This document shows positions 26,939-36,788 of a stretch of 64,000 nucleotides of DNA, piece by piece (within the stretch, counting starts at the first letter, position 1; each line of letters opens with the position of its first letter). The notes beneath the pieces are model-generated. The model was not told where the DNA came from, searched no databases, and was given only the letters and a program-made list of their open reading frames with translations. Source of the stretch: Shewanella sairae (lineage in GTDB: Bacteria > Pseudomonadota > Gammaproteobacteria > Enterobacterales > Shewanellaceae); assembly GCF_023283535.1 (NCBI RefSeq), contig NZ_JAKILT010000004.1, positions 87,485-151,484 of the forward strand, in the 5' to 3' direction. The translations under genes and the position numbers were made by a program.

Positions 26939-28498
26939 TTGAGCAAGAAGTTACTAAGGTCAGGCATAATAGTGAGTGCCATGACATTGATTTCCCGTGT
27001 TTTAGGTTTGGTCAGAGATGTGGTCATTGCCAATCTCATGGGGGCAGGCAGCAGTGCTGATGTTTTTTTCTTTGCAAATAAGATCCCAAATTTTTTAAGG
27101 CGTCTTTTTGCTGAAGGCGCGTTTGCTCAAGCCTTTGTGCCTGTGTTAACTGAGTATCAAGAAAAGAACACTCGTGCCGAGGTTAATGAATTAATCGGTA
27201 AAGTAGCCGGTACTTTAGGGATATTGGTAAGCATAGTGACTTTGGTGGGGGTTATTGCTTCGCCAGTGTTAACGGCACTATTCGGTGGCGGGTGGTTTCT
27301 TGCTTGGCTTAATGATGAGCCTAATGGTGAAAAATTCGAGCTTGCCTCGTTAATGTTAAAAATTACCTTCCCGTATTTGTGGTTTATTACGTTTACGGCC
27401 TTAGCCGGTTCTATTCTTAATACTCGAGGCCGCTTTGCGGTATCCGCTTTTACACCGGTATTTTTGAATATCGCCATTATCAGCGCCGCAATTTTTCTGG
27501 CGCCAAATATGCAACAGCCGGAAATAGGCTTAGCTTGTGGGGTGTTCTTAGGCGGATTGATTCAGTTTTTGTTTCAAATCCCTTTCCTTATACAAGAAAA
27601 GGCACTGGTTAAACCTAGCTGGGGTTGGAATCACCCTGGAGTAACAAAAATTCGAACCCTAATGATCCCAGCGTTGTTTGGCGTATCGGTATCACAAATT
27701 AACTTGTTACTAGATACTTTTATTGCCAGCTTCTTAATGACAGGATCAATCAGTTGGTTGTATTACTCAGATCGTTTACTTGAGTTCCCGTTAGGTTTGT
27801 TTGGTATTGCTATTGCTACGGTTATTCTACCAGCTTTATCTAAAAGGCACGTTAATGCTGAAAGTGGCGAATTTGCTAAAACCATGGATTGGGGAGTTAA
27901 GGCCATCGTTTTGCTTGGTCTGCCGGCAATGTGTGGCCTGATTATTTTAGCTAAACCTATGCTAATGGTACTCTTTATGCGTGGTGCATTTGGCTATGAT
28001 GATGTTGAAATGGCGTCCTACAGTTTAATGGCATACGGTAGTGGTCTATTAAGCTTTATGATGATTAAAATTCTTGCACCAGGATATTACTCTAGGCAAG
28101 ACACTAAAACGCCGGTGCGTTACGGCATCATCGCTATGGTCAGCAATATGGTGTTCAACCTGATTTTTGCAATTCCGTTTGGTTATGTTGGGCTCGCGAT
28201 TGCGACGTCAATGTCTGCGCTGTTGAATGCATTCTTATTGTATCGAGGCTTACACAAAGCCAACGTTTACCGATTTAATAAAGGTACATTATATTTCTTT
28301 GGCAAGGCAGTTATTGCCGCAACGGTAATGGTGTTGGTAATATTTAAGTTTGATCCATCATTAGCACAATGGTTGGACTTTTCATTTGTTGAGCGCAGTT
28401 ATACCTTGGCGAAGTTGATTGCATTTGCAGCAATCTCATACTTTATTTGCTTAGTTTTGTTGGGAATTCGACCTTGGAAGATGAAAGCTGCAGTATGA
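26939..28498 (+). CDS. murJ: Lipid II flippase
   Basis: MurJ moves lipid II across the inner membrane for peptidoglycan synthesis. It is a MOP-superfamily protein with about 14 helices; LISRVLGLVRDVVIANLMGAG and ANKIPNFLRRLFAEGAFAQA are the hallmark N-terminal segments, including Arg residues of the cavity. The open frame begins earlier, but I place the start at TTG 26939 (TTG AGC AAG AAG): a G-rich stretch lies 5-8 bases upstream and the 519-residue product matches related proteins. ATG 26921 is an alternative. It precedes ribF and ileS. Confidence 0.9.
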   Translation: MSKKLLRSGIIVSAMTLISRVLGLVRDVVIANLMGAGSSADVFFFANKIPNFLRRLFAEGAFAQAFVPVLTEYQEKNTRAEVNELIGKVAGTLGILVSIVTLVGVIASPVLTALFGGGWFLAWLNDEPNGEKFELASLMLKITFPYLWFITFTALAGSILNTRGRFAVSAFTPVFLNIAIISAAIFLAPNMQQPEIGLACGVFLGGLIQFLFQIPFLIQEKALVKPSWGWNHPGVTKIRTLMIPALFGVSVSQINLLLDTFIASFLMTGSISWLYYSDRLLEFPLGLFGIAIATVILPALSKRHVNAESGEFAKTMDWGVKAIVLLGLPAMCGLIILAKPMLMVLFMRGAFGYDDVEMASYSLMAYGSGLLSFMMIKILAPGYYSRQDTKTPVRYGIIAMVSNMVFNLIFAIPFGYVGLAIATSMSALLNAFLLYRGLHKANVYRFNKGTLYFFGKAVIAATVMVLVIFKFDPSLAQWLDFSFVERSYTLAKLIAFAAISYFICLVLLGIRPWKMKAAV

Positions 28499-28563
28499 GT
28501 GCTGATTATGACGGCTAGCTGGTATATAATCCGCCCATTTACTCTCATGTGTCGTGTAAGATA

Positions 28564-29499
28564 ATGGAATTAATTCGCGGTATTCATAATATTTTGCCTA
28601 AGCATCATGGTTGCGTATTAACGATAGGTAACTTTGATGGTGTTCATCGTGGTCATGCTGAAGTGATTAGTCGCTTAGTTGCCAAGGCTGAGCACTTAAG
28701 TTTGCCTGCGGCTGTGATGACATTTGAACCGCAGCCACAAGAGTTATTTCAAGGTGAAGATGCGCCTGCGCGTCTGAGCTTGTTGCGCGATAAAATCGTG
28801 TTGCTTGATGAGTTAAAAGTTAACCGCTTATTATGTGTAAACTTTAACAAGAAGTTTGCCAGTTATAGTGCTGAAGACTTTATTGAACAACTGCTGGTAA
28901 AAGCACTAGGCGTAAAATATTTGGTTGTCGGCGATGATTTCTGCTTTGGGAAACATCGGCAGGGCAATTTTGATATGTTACGTAAAGCGGGTGAAAAACA
29001 CGGTTTTGCCGTCGTGAGCACCCAAAGCTTTATTTTGGGTGATAAACGCGTAAGCTCTACAGAAATCAGGCAGTTGCTTGCGAAAGGTAATTTAGAACAA
29101 GCAAGGCGGTTGCTAGGGCACCCTTTTACATTAAGTGGAAGAGTCGCTCATGGGCAAAAAATAGGGCGTACAATAGGTTTCCCTACTGCTAATATTGCAT
29201 TAAAGCGCAAAGTCACACCGGTAAGAGGTGTATTTGCAGTAAAACTGTATTGGGATAATAGCGATATATACGAAGGCGTTGCTAATGTTGGCTTTAGACC
29301 AACGGTCAATGGTCAGGTATGTCAGTTAGAAGTCCACTTGTTTGATTTTGATGGTGACCTGTATGGGAAGGCAGTAGAAGTTGAACTAGTGGCAAAGATT
29401 AGAGACGAGCAGCCATTTGGATCGTTAGATGCGCTGAAAAAACAAATTAAAGATGATGCCAATAGAGCAAAAGCCCTACTTGGTAGCGATGCAGGCTGA
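28564..29499 (+). CDS. ribF: Bifunctional riboflavin kinase / FAD synthetase
   Basis: The 311-residue protein makes FMN and FAD from riboflavin. [20 protein letters not shown] is the nucleotidyltransferase motif (~residues 15-35), FGKHRQGN and [12 protein letters not shown] follow, and [16 protein letters not shown] (~195-215) is the flavokinase motif. I use ATG 28564 ([10 protein letters not shown]), which matches the family start; the frame opens 15 bases earlier. It lies 31 bases upstream of ileS in the conserved ribF-ileS-lspA cluster. Confidence 0.96.
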   Translation: MELIRGIHNILPKHHGCVLTIGNFDGVHRGHAEVISRLVAKAEHLSLPAAVMTFEPQPQELFQGEDAPARLSLLRDKIVLLDELKVNRLLCVNFNKKFASYSAEDFIEQLLVKALGVKYLVVGDDFCFGKHRQGNFDMLRKAGEKHGFAVVSTQSFILGDKRVSSTEIRQLLAKGNLEQARRLLGHPFTLSGRVAHGQKIGRTIGFPTANIALKRKVTPVRGVFAVKLYWDNSDIYEGVANVGFRPTVNGQVCQLEVHLFDFDGDLYGKAVEVELVAKIRDEQPFGSLDALKKQIKDDANRAKALLGSDAG

Positions 29500-29530
29500 A
29501 CAGCTTAGCGAACAAAACGGTAAAGGATCA

Positions 29531-32353
29531 ATGAGCGACTATAAATCTACTTTGAATTTGCCGGAAACAGAGTTTCCGATGCGTGGTAATTTGGCTAATC
29601 GTGAGCCAGAGATGTTAAAATCTTGGACCGAAAATGGACTGTACCAACAGATCCGTGAAAGCCGTAAAGATGCTAAACCGTTTATTTTGCATGATGGTCC
29701 TCCATATGCGAACGGCGATATTCACATTGGCCACTCAGTAAACAAAATTCTTAAAGATATTATTATTAAGTCAAAGACCATGTCTGGCTTTGATGCGCCA
29801 TATATTCCTGGTTGGGATTGTCACGGTCTACCAATCGAGTTAAAAGTCGAGCAAAAAGTCGGTAAGCCTGGTCATAAAGTAACGGCTGCAGAGTTCCGTC
29901 AAAAATGTCGTGAGTACGCGGCTAAGCAAGTTGATGGTCAGCGTGATGACTTTATCCGTTTAGGCGTATTTGCTGATTGGCAAAACCCATACCTAACGAT
30001 GGATTACAGCACTGAAGCTAACATCGTTCGTTCACTATCTAAAGTGATTGATAGCGGTCACCTGCACAAAGGTGTTAAGCCTGTGCATTGGTGTACAGAT
30101 TGTGGTTCAGCGTTAGCAGAAGCTGAAGTTGAATATGAAGACAAAATGTCTCCAGCTATCGACGTTGCTTTCTCTGTGGTTGATAAACCTGCTTTATTAG
30201 CAAAGTTTGGTTTAAGTGATTACGCGCACAATATTTCAATGGTTATCTGGACTACAACACCTTGGACTTTACCTGCTAACCGCGCGTTAGCTGTAGGTGC
30301 TAATGTTGAGTACACCTTGGTTGAAATGGTTAAAGAAGGCCAAGCGCAAGCATTAGTATTAGCAACAGATTTATACGAATCATGTGTAGAGCGTTTTGGC
30401 GCAGAATCACACACAGTATTGGGTACTGCTGCGGGTAGTGATTTAGAACTACTGCGTTTTAACCACCCGTTCTATGATTTCGACGTGCCAGTTATTCTAG
30501 GCGATCACGTGACAGTCGATTCTGGTACTGGTGTGGTTCATACCGCTCCTGGTCATGGTCAAGACGATTTCGTGGTTGGTCAAAAGTACGGCTTAGAAGT
30601 GGCTAACCCTGTAGGGGACAACGGCGTTTATAAAGCTGATACTGAAATCTTTGCTGGTTTGCATGTATTTAAAGCAAACAAGAACGTAGTTGAGCTATTA
30701 GAAGAGAAAGGCGCATTACTTAATCACGTACAGATTAAGCATAGCTACCCACATTGCTGGCGCCATAAAACACCTATTATCTTCCGTGCAACGCCACAGT
30801 GGTTCATCTCTATGGATCAAAAAGGTTTGCGTCAGCAAGCACTAGGTGAAATTGAGCAAACTCAGTGGATCCCTGATTGGGGACAAAGCCGTATCGAGAA
30901 GATGGTTGAAAACCGTCCAGACTGGTGTATTTCACGTCAACGTACTTGGGGCGTACCTATCACCTTGTTTGTACACCGTGAAACTGAAGAATTACACCCT
31001 GACAGCGTGTCTTTGATGGAGCGCGTAGCTGCTCGTATCGAACAACAAGGCATTCAAGCTTGGTGGGATCTAGACGCATCTGAGCTATTAGGTGATGAAG
31101 CTGACCAGTACCGTAAAGTGACTGACACATTAGACGTTTGGTATGACTCTGGTTCTACTTTCTCGTCAGTGGTTGCTGCACGTCCAGAATTTAATGGTCA
31201 CCCAATTGATCTATACCTTGAAGGTAGTGATCAACACCGTGGTTGGTTTATGTCGTCGCTAATGATTTCGACTGCGATGAACGGTAAAGCACCTTACAAG
31301 CAAGTATTGACTCACGGTTTCACCGTTGATGGTCAAGGCCGTAAGATGTCTAAATCTGTCGGTAACGTTATTGCTCCGCAACATGTGACTAATAAGTTAG
31401 GTGCTGACATTTTACGTCTATGGGTTGCTGCAACAGACTACAGCGGTGAGATGACTGTTTCCGATCAGATCCTAAACCGCAGTGCTGACGCATACCGCCG
31501 TATTCGTAATACAGCTCGTTTCCTACTTGCTAACATCAATGGCTTTAACCCAGAAACTGATATGGTTGCAGTTGAAGACATGGTTGCATTGGATCGCTGG
31601 GTTGTTCGCCGCGCTGCTGCATTGCAGCAAGAGTTATTAGAAGCATACGACCAGTACAACTTCCACTTAGTCACTCAAAAGCTTATGCAGTTCTGTTCAG
31701 TTGAGCTAGGTAGCTTCTACTTAGATATCATCAAAGACAGACAGTACACTGCAAAAGAAGACAGCAATGCGCGTCGTAGCTGTCAGTCTGCACTGTATCT
31801 TATCTCTGAAGCTATGGTGCGTTGGATTGCACCAATCTTGAGTTTTACTGCTGATGAGATCTGGAAGTTACTTCCTGGTGAGCGCGGTGAGTATGTATTT
31901 ACCGAAACTTGGTATGAAGACTTTAAGTCGGTGACATTAGAGTCAGACTTAAGTGATGAGTACTGGGACCAATTACTTGCCGTTCGCGCAGAAGTGAACA
32001 AAGTGATTGAAAACGCACGCCGTGAAAAGCAAGTCGGTGGCTCACTAGAAGCTGAAGTGACCTTGTATGCTGACGAAGCTTTGCAAGCAGCACTTGAGAA
32101 TTTAGGTGATGAATTACGCTTTGTGTTGCTAACTTCTAAGACTGAAGTTGTTGCCCTAGCATCTGCACCATCTGATGCAATCGAGACTGAACTTGCTTCA
32201 CTTAAACTTAGCCTGAAGAAGTCTGAAGCTGAGAAGTGTGAACGTTGCTGGCACCACAGAGAAGATGTTGGTGCTGTTGCTGAGCACCCAACGCTATGTA
32301 CACGCTGTGTAACTAACATTGAAGGCGATGGCGAAACCCGCCAGTTTGCTTAA
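29531..32353 (+). CDS. ileS: Isoleucyl-tRNA synthetase
   Basis: The 940-residue class I synthetase charges tRNA-Ile. [10 protein letters not shown] is the HIGH motif, [12 protein letters not shown] the KMSKS motif, and [18 protein letters not shown]...LCTRC the C-terminal zinc site. Editing-domain segments such as [16 protein letters not shown] and [17 protein letters not shown] are present. I start at ATG 29531 ([19 protein letters not shown]), after AAAGGA; the frame is open further upstream. It follows ribF. A terminator-like hairpin separates it from lspA. Confidence 0.97.
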   Translation: MSDYKSTLNLPETEFPMRGNLANREPEMLKSWTENGLYQQIRESRKDAKPFILHDGPPYANGDIHIGHSVNKILKDIIIKSKTMSGFDAPYIPGWDCHGLPIELKVEQKVGKPGHKVTAAEFRQKCREYAAKQVDGQRDDFIRLGVFADWQNPYLTMDYSTEANIVRSLSKVIDSGHLHKGVKPVHWCTDCGSALAEAEVEYEDKMSPAIDVAFSVVDKPALLAKFGLSDYAHNISMVIWTTTPWTLPANRALAVGANVEYTLVEMVKEGQAQALVLATDLYESCVERFGAESHTVLGTAAGSDLELLRFNHPFYDFDVPVILGDHVTVDSGTGVVHTAPGHGQDDFVVGQKYGLEVANPVGDNGVYKADTEIFAGLHVFKANKNVVELLEEKGALLNHVQIKHSYPHCWRHKTPIIFRATPQWFISMDQKGLRQQALGEIEQTQWIPDWGQSRIEKMVENRPDWCISRQRTWGVPITLFVHRETEELHPDSVSLMERVAARIEQQGIQAWWDLDASELLGDEADQYRKVTDTLDVWYDSGSTFSSVVAARPEFNGHPIDLYLEGSDQHRGWFMSSLMISTAMNGKAPYKQVLTHGFTVDGQGRKMSKSVGNVIAPQHVTNKLGADILRLWVAATDYSGEMTVSDQILNRSADAYRRIRNTARFLLANINGFNPETDMVAVEDMVALDRWVVRRAAALQQELLEAYDQYNFHLVTQKLMQFCSVELGSFYLDIIKDRQYTAKEDSNARRSCQSALYLISEAMVRWIAPILSFTADEIWKLLPGERGEYVFTETWYEDFKSVTLESDLSDEYWDQLLAVRAEVNKVIENARREKQVGGSLEAEVTLYADEALQAALENLGDELRFVLLTSKTEVVALASAPSDAIETELASLKLSLKKSEAEKCERCWHHREDVGAVAEHPTLCTRCVTNIEGDGETRQFA

Positions 32354-32364
32354 TCACGCAATAG

Positions 32365-32396
32365 CAACGGCTCTTTTATAGAGCCGTTGTTTTTTT
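32365..32396 (+). terminator. Terminator-like hairpin between ileS and lspA
   Basis: CAACGGCTC, TTTTATA and GAGCCGTTG form a 9-base-pair hairpin followed by seven T residues. It sits inside an otherwise conserved gene string, so lspA-fkpB-ispH may depend on readthrough or their own promoter. Confidence 0.82.
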
Positions 32397-32472
32397 GTCT
32401 GTTAATTTTGTATTGTTTATCAACATCTTTAAATTATGCGAGTTGATGCTATTTATGGAAAAGGAACATTTA

Positions 32473-32985
32473 ATGCCAACTAACTGGAAAGACAGTGGTC
32501 TGCGTTGGTATTGGGTAGTTGTGTTGGTATTTCTTGCTGACCAGATATCTAAGCAATGGGTATTATCGAGCTTTGAACTGTACGAGTCGATTCAGTTACT
32601 GCCAGTGTTTAACTTTACTTATGTACGCAACTATGGCGCCGCATTTAGTTTTTTAAGTGATGCAGGTGGTTGGCAGCGGTGGTTATTTACCTTTGTTGCA
32701 GTAGGCTTTAGTGTATTGTTATCTGTTTGGCTGCGCCAGCAACCAAGTAAGATGTGGCGTTTAAACCTGGCTTATACTCTAGTGATAGGCGGGGCTTTAG
32801 GTAACCTTATTGATCGTCTGCAACATGGCTATGTTGTCGATTTTCTGCATTTTTATTGGAATAGCAGCCATTTTCCCGCATTTAATATCGCCGACTCGGC
32901 AATTTGTGTCGGCGCAGCACTAATTATTTTAGACTCATTTATAACGGGTAAAGATGATAAAAAAGCAAATGGTGTAAAGGAGTAA
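32473..32985 (+). CDS. lspA: Prolipoprotein signal peptidase
   Basis: The 170-residue, four-helix aspartyl protease cleaves lipoprotein signal peptides. GGALGNLIDRLQHGYVVDFL and FPAFNIADSAICVGAALI carry the two catalytic Asp residues, and FTYVRNYGAAFSF is another family motif. I place the start at ATG 32473 (MPTNWKDSGLRWYW), with AAAGGAAC upstream; the open frame extends further upstream without support. It lies between ileS and fkpB. Confidence 0.96.
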   Translation: MPTNWKDSGLRWYWVVVLVFLADQISKQWVLSSFELYESIQLLPVFNFTYVRNYGAAFSFLSDAGGWQRWLFTFVAVGFSVLLSVWLRQQPSKMWRLNLAYTLVIGGALGNLIDRLQHGYVVDFLHFYWNSSHFPAFNIADSAICVGAALIILDSFITGKDDKKANGVKE

Positions 32986-32990
32986 CTTAG

Positions 32991-33413
32991 GTGTCAGAGA
33001 TGCATTCAATTTTATGTCACATGAATATCGTACTAGAAGATGGTTCAACCGCTGAAAGCACGCGATCTAGCGGTAAGCCTGCACGGTTTAATGTTGGTGA
33101 TGAAAGCTTAAGTCCAGCATTTGAATCTGAAATTATTAACCTTAAACAAGGGGATAAGCATAATTTCACTTTGCAACCAGCAGATACATTTGGTGAGTCT
33201 AACCCAGATGCAGTGCATCATATGGATAAGAGCCGTTTTCCTGCCGACATGGCACTTGAACCTGGTGTTATTGTCAGTTTTGCGGGCCCAGGCGGTAGCG
33301 AGATCCCTGGCATGGTGAGAGATGTTGTTGGCGATTCTGTGACAATAGATTTGAACCATCCGCTCGCTGGACAAGTGCTCACTTTTGAACTTGAAGTGGT
33401 ACAGGTACTTTAA
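32991..33413 (+). CDS. fkpB: FKBP-type peptidyl-prolyl isomerase, SlpA/FkpB type
   Basis: This 140-residue prolyl isomerase resembles E. coli FkpB (SlpA), the ileS-lspA-linked [29 protein letters not shown] and [19 protein letters not shown] match the FKBP/IF fold, and no metal-binding tail is present, unlike SlyD. A GTG start with AAAGGAG upstream is used; ATG 33000 would drop three residues. It is 5 bases from lspA and 2 bases from ispH. Confidence 0.93.
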   Translation: MSEMHSILCHMNIVLEDGSTAESTRSSGKPARFNVGDESLSPAFESEIINLKQGDKHNFTLQPADTFGESNPDAVHHMDKSRFPADMALEPGVIVSFAGPGGSEIPGMVRDVVGDSVTIDLNHPLAGQVLTFELEVVQVL

Positions 33414-33415
33414 TT

Positions 33416-34345
33416 ATGAATATTCTTTTGGCAAACCCACGTGGTTTTTGTGCAGGCGTTGACCGTGCAATTAGCATTGTGGAACGGGCTTTAGAGTTGT
33501 TCTCCCCACCTATTTATGTTCGCCACGAAGTGGTACATAACCGTTATGTGGTGCAAAACCTAAAAGATCGTGGTGCAGTGTTTGTTGAAGAGCTGGATCA
33601 AGTGCCAGACAACAGCATTGTTATTTTTAGTGCTCATGGTGTGTCGCAAGCGGTCCGTAAAGAGGCTAAAACCCGCGGGCTTAAAGTGTTTGATGCAACA
33701 TGTCCATTAGTCACTAAAGTGCATCTGCAGGTGACGCGTGCTAGCCGTAAAGGTATTGAATGTATCTTGATTGGTCACGCAGGGCACCCTGAAGTTGAAG
33801 GCACTATGGGACAATATGACAATCCTGAAGGGGGCGTTCACTTAGTTGAGTCACCTGAAGATGTCGCCAACCTAGTGGTTAAAGATCCTGATAACCTTTG
33901 CTTTGTTACCCAAACGACCTTGTCGATGGACGACACTGCGGATGTAATCGCATCTCTACAAAACAAGTACCCTTCAATTGAAGGGCCGCGTAAAGATGAC
34001 ATTTGTTATGCGACGCAAAACCGTCAAGATGCGGTACGCAATGTTTCTGAGCAAGCAGAACTGTTCATTGTGGTTGGTTCTAAAAATAGCTCTAACTCAA
34101 ATCGTTTGCGTGAGTTAGCTGAGAAAAAAGGTACACAAGCTTTCTTAGTGGATAACGCTGATGATGTTGATGTGAACTGGTTTGACGGTGTACAACGTGT
34201 AGCAGTTACTGCAGGCGCTTCAGCTCCTGAAGTACTGGTTAAACAGGTTGTTGATGCTATCGCTAATATGGCACCGAGTGTGGTGACTGAAGTTGAAGGC
34301 AGAAAAGAAGATACTGTTTTTGCGGTTCCAGCTGAACTTAGATAG
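33416..34345 (+). CDS. ispH: 4-hydroxy-3-methylbut-2-enyl diphosphate reductase
   Basis: The 309-residue iron-sulfur enzyme performs the last step of the MEP isoprenoid pathway. Cys12 ([13 protein letters not shown]), Cys96 ([10 protein letters not shown]) and Cys197 (DDICYATQ) are the three cluster ligands; [14 protein letters not shown] and [12 protein letters not shown] are substrate-site motifs. It ends the conserved cluster and is followed by a strong terminator. Confidence 0.97.
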   Translation: MNILLANPRGFCAGVDRAISIVERALELFSPPIYVRHEVVHNRYVVQNLKDRGAVFVEELDQVPDNSIVIFSAHGVSQAVRKEAKTRGLKVFDATCPLVTKVHLQVTRASRKGIECILIGHAGHPEVEGTMGQYDNPEGGVHLVESPEDVANLVVKDPDNLCFVTQTTLSMDDTADVIASLQNKYPSIEGPRKDDICYATQNRQDAVRNVSEQAELFIVVGSKNSSNSNRLRELAEKKGTQAFLVDNADDVDVNWFDGVQRVAVTAGASAPEVLVKQVVDAIANMAPSVVTEVEGRKEDTVFAVPAELR

Positions 34346-34368
34346 TTAGGCTAAACAATGCACACTTT

Positions 34369-34394
34369 AAAAGAGACTTAGGTCTCTTTTTTTT
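34369..34394 (+). terminator. ispH terminator
   Basis: AAAAGAGAC, TTAG and GTCTCTTTT form a 9-base-pair hairpin followed by four more T residues. Confidence 0.88.
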
Positions 34395-34820
34395 GCTTTA
34401 AATTTTAGGGGGCAATGAAAAGTAAGCTTTTATACTAATCAGTATAAACATTTAATCGCCATTCCGGAGTCTTTGGGGTTGCCGACCTCGGCGCTGAGTA
34501 GCTTTATAAGGAAATAACTATTATTGCCTTGAGTTAGCTTGCCAAAAATGGGTCTGAATAGATCAAACCTTTATCCTGCCTTTACTTTTTGATGATCTCT
34601 CCTTTTAAACAGTGCTTTACCTTGGTTTGTTTTGTGCTTTAGACAATTATCTTCGGCAAGTTATATCGATAATAAATTAAATCACTGTTACTTATTTGCT
34701 AACGTTAGACTGCGAGCTTGTTAAGGTGTATTATTTTGTCTTAGCATAAGCCACCGATTTAGAAAGATAAAACAGTATTTTTAACGTCAATAAAGTGTCG
34801 AAAGAAGAAGGATTGACAGT
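34395..34820. other. Gene-free gap between ispH and the minor-pilin operon
   Basis: About 425 bases show no convincing reading frame. An inverted repeat, TTTATACT-AATC-AGTATAAA, occurs at 34429-34448, and a short GCCGA/TCGGC hairpin follows. I could not identify a decayed pseudopilin gene by eye. The promoter of pilV probably lies in the right half. Confidence 0.5.
34429..34448. repeat. Inverted repeat in the ispH-pilV gap
   Basis: TTTATACT and AGTATAAA are exact 8-base complements around AATC. It may be a protein-binding site or a dispersed repeat; nothing else in the window matches it that I noticed. Confidence 0.45.
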
Positions 34821-35378
34821 ATGCGATCCAGAGAAAACGGGTTTTCTTTGATAGAAGTGCTAGTGGCTCTAGTTATATTAGTGGTGGGGCTTATTGGTGT
34901 TTTTAATTTACATTTAGTAGCAAAGCGTGGAAGTTTTGAGTCATTTCAGCAAAGCCAGGCTTCGTATTTCGCACAAGATATTATTAATAGAATGAAGTTA
35001 AATCGTACTCAACTCATCGCGTACACCGGTAACTATAATGGGAGTTTAGCTCACCCAAATACAGCTTGCGAAGTTACTGTAGGAGCCAGTGTTGTTTGTA
35101 GTGTATCGCAGACTTTGGCTTGGGATTTGTATAAATGGGAACAACAAATGCTCGGTTTCTCAGAGGTTAATGCCGACTCTCTGAATGTTGGTGGACTAGA
35201 TAGCCCTTCTGCTTGTGTTAGTGCTTTAGCAAACGGCGATGTGACAGTTGTAATAACTTGGCGTGGAATTCGAGAACTGTCAGACGGAGCTTCAAATAAT
35301 CTAGACTCTTTTGTACGAAACTGCGGAACTGCAAGCGATAGGCGCAGAGTGTACAGTGTGAAAACTGTCATTATTTAA
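34821..35378 (+). CDS. pilV: Type IV pilus minor pilin PilV
   Basis: The 185-residue prepilin has the cleavage site NG|FSLIEVLVALVILVVGLIG with Glu at mature position 5 and a hydrophobic helix to residue ~30. The body carries three or four Cys residues, consistent with disulfides. It is the first gene of a pilV-pilW-pilX-pilY1-pilE operon whose products form the priming tip complex of type IVa pili. GAAGAAGGA precedes the ATG. Sequence outside the N-terminus is poorly conserved in the family, so the name rests on the N-terminus and gene order. Confidence 0.88.
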   Translation: MRSRENGFSLIEVLVALVILVVGLIGVFNLHLVAKRGSFESFQQSQASYFAQDIINRMKLNRTQLIAYTGNYNGSLAHPNTACEVTVGASVVCSVSQTLAWDLYKWEQQMLGFSEVNADSLNVGGLDSPSACVSALANGDVTVVITWRGIRELSDGASNNLDSFVRNCGTASDRRRVYSVKTVII

Positions 35379-35387
35379 GGAAGAAAT

Positions 35388-36356
35388 ATGAAAGTGAAGG
35401 GCTTTTCACTAGTTGAGTTAATGGTTGCAATGGGTGTAGGGCTCTTCTTGACTGCTGGTGTTTTTACGATGTTTATTATGTCTGCAGCCAATGTGACAAC
35501 GACAAGTCAGTTTAATCAATTGCAGGAAAATGGACGTATAGCACTAGCATTGATTGAGCGGGACGTAAGTCAACTGGGGTTCTTGGGGGATTTAACAGGA
35601 ACAGCATTAACTCTAGGCACAAATATTAATATTGATGCTGTCCCCATTTCAGCAAGTGATGATTGTATTGGCGGTGGTGTGAATAATGCGTCCTTTCCTA
35701 CTGCAGTAGCGAGTAACTTTCGATTATTGTGGGGTTATGAAAGCGGTGTGTCAGCACAGTCTTTAACATGCTTAACCAATGCTCGAACAGCTACAGATGT
35801 TTTGCAGATCAAAAGATTGTCAGGACCTTCAATAGCTTTGCCAAATGATGCTAATCGGTACTACCTAGCAGCAAATGTACAGGGTGGTACGTTATTTAGT
35901 GGTGACCAGCCTGCTCCATTCGTAATTAATGGTCGTTATTGGGAGTATTTGCACCATATTTACTATATTGAGGATGAAGCTGGGATACCCACGCTAAAGC
36001 GTAGAGTATTGCGTAAAGGTGGCATGAATACTTCTTCAAGTTTTGAACAGCTTGTAGAAGGGGTTGAAAATATGCGCATTTTATATGGTTTTGATAGTAA
36101 TGGTGATAATAGTGCTGACAGTTTTATGCCGGTGCAAAATGTAACAAGTTTAATGTGGGATAACAGCTTAACTCAACGGATTGTTGCATTGAGAATCTTC
36201 TTGTTAATCCGTTCAATAGAGGATGACAGTAAATACACAAATAATAATACCTATGAGCTTGGAGATAAGATTATTGTTGCGCCAGGGGATAACTTTAGGC
36301 GCAAAGTTATTTCAACGACTTTGGTATTAGAAAACCCTTTAATGACAGTTAATTAA
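35388..36356 (+). CDS. pilW: Type IV pilus minor pilin PilW
   Basis: The 322-residue protein has a prepilin start KG|FSLVELMVAMGVGLFLTAGV with Glu5, then SQFNQLQENGRIALALIERDVSQLGFLGD, typical of PilW. It is the large minor pilin of the tip complex. It begins 9 bases after pilV and ends 9 bases before pilX, with AAGGAAG upstream. The C-terminal half is variable, as usual in the family. Confidence 0.88.
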   Translation: MKVKGFSLVELMVAMGVGLFLTAGVFTMFIMSAANVTTTSQFNQLQENGRIALALIERDVSQLGFLGDLTGTALTLGTNINIDAVPISASDDCIGGGVNNASFPTAVASNFRLLWGYESGVSAQSLTCLTNARTATDVLQIKRLSGPSIALPNDANRYYLAANVQGGTLFSGDQPAPFVINGRYWEYLHHIYYIEDEAGIPTLKRRVLRKGGMNTSSSFEQLVEGVENMRILYGFDSNGDNSADSFMPVQNVTSLMWDNSLTQRIVALRIFLLIRSIEDDSKYTNNNTYELGDKIIVAPGDNFRRKVISTTLVLENPLMTVN

Positions 36357-36365
36357 GGATGCAGA

Positions 36366-36785
36366 ATGGGAAAGCAAAAAGGGATGGTGTTATTTTTTTC
36401 GTTAATTGTCTTGATCATTATGACTGTCATTGGGGTCGCATTGGCTGTTAATTCAAATCAGTCTATTAAAATGGCTGGTGCGGGTTCAGAAAGAATTGAA
36501 GCTATGACCGCTGCACAGGGTGCACAGGATCGGGTTATAGATATTAATGAGGGAACAACTCTAATTAATTTATCGAGCCAGATGGTTACAAATGATGTTG
36601 CTCTAGGAGTTACAAATACCTTGGAGCCTGTAGGTAGCGCATGCCAACGCATTGTGAAGGCGCATGGTATGAAAATTGGGTGTAATAAGATTGATATTTC
36701 CAGTACTGCAGTTTTTGGTCGAAACGATCTAGGGGAGCTGACAGTTGTGACCGGAATAGAGCAACAGTTTAGAGCAGGGAATTAA
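36366..36785 (+). CDS. pilX: Type IV pilus minor pilin PilX
   Basis: The 139-residue protein begins KQKG|MVLFFSLIVLIIMTVIGVAL. It has Met at +1 and no Glu5, as in PilX proteins. MAGAGSERIEAMTAAQGAQDRVI is the conserved following segment. Two Cys residues are in the C-terminal half. It is shorter than many PilX proteins. It lies 3 bases upstream of pilY1. Confidence 0.85.
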   Translation: MGKQKGMVLFFSLIVLIIMTVIGVALAVNSNQSIKMAGAGSERIEAMTAAQGAQDRVIDINEGTTLINLSSQMVTNDVALGVTNTLEPVGSACQRIVKAHGMKIGCNKIDISSTAVFGRNDLGELTVVTGIEQQFRAGN

Positions 36786-36788
36786 ATT

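Noticed and set aside
31783..32319. 178-codon minus-strand frame in ileS
   Set aside because: It is antisense to the conserved zinc-binding C-terminus of ileS, with Ser-rich low-complexity composition typical of a shadow frame.
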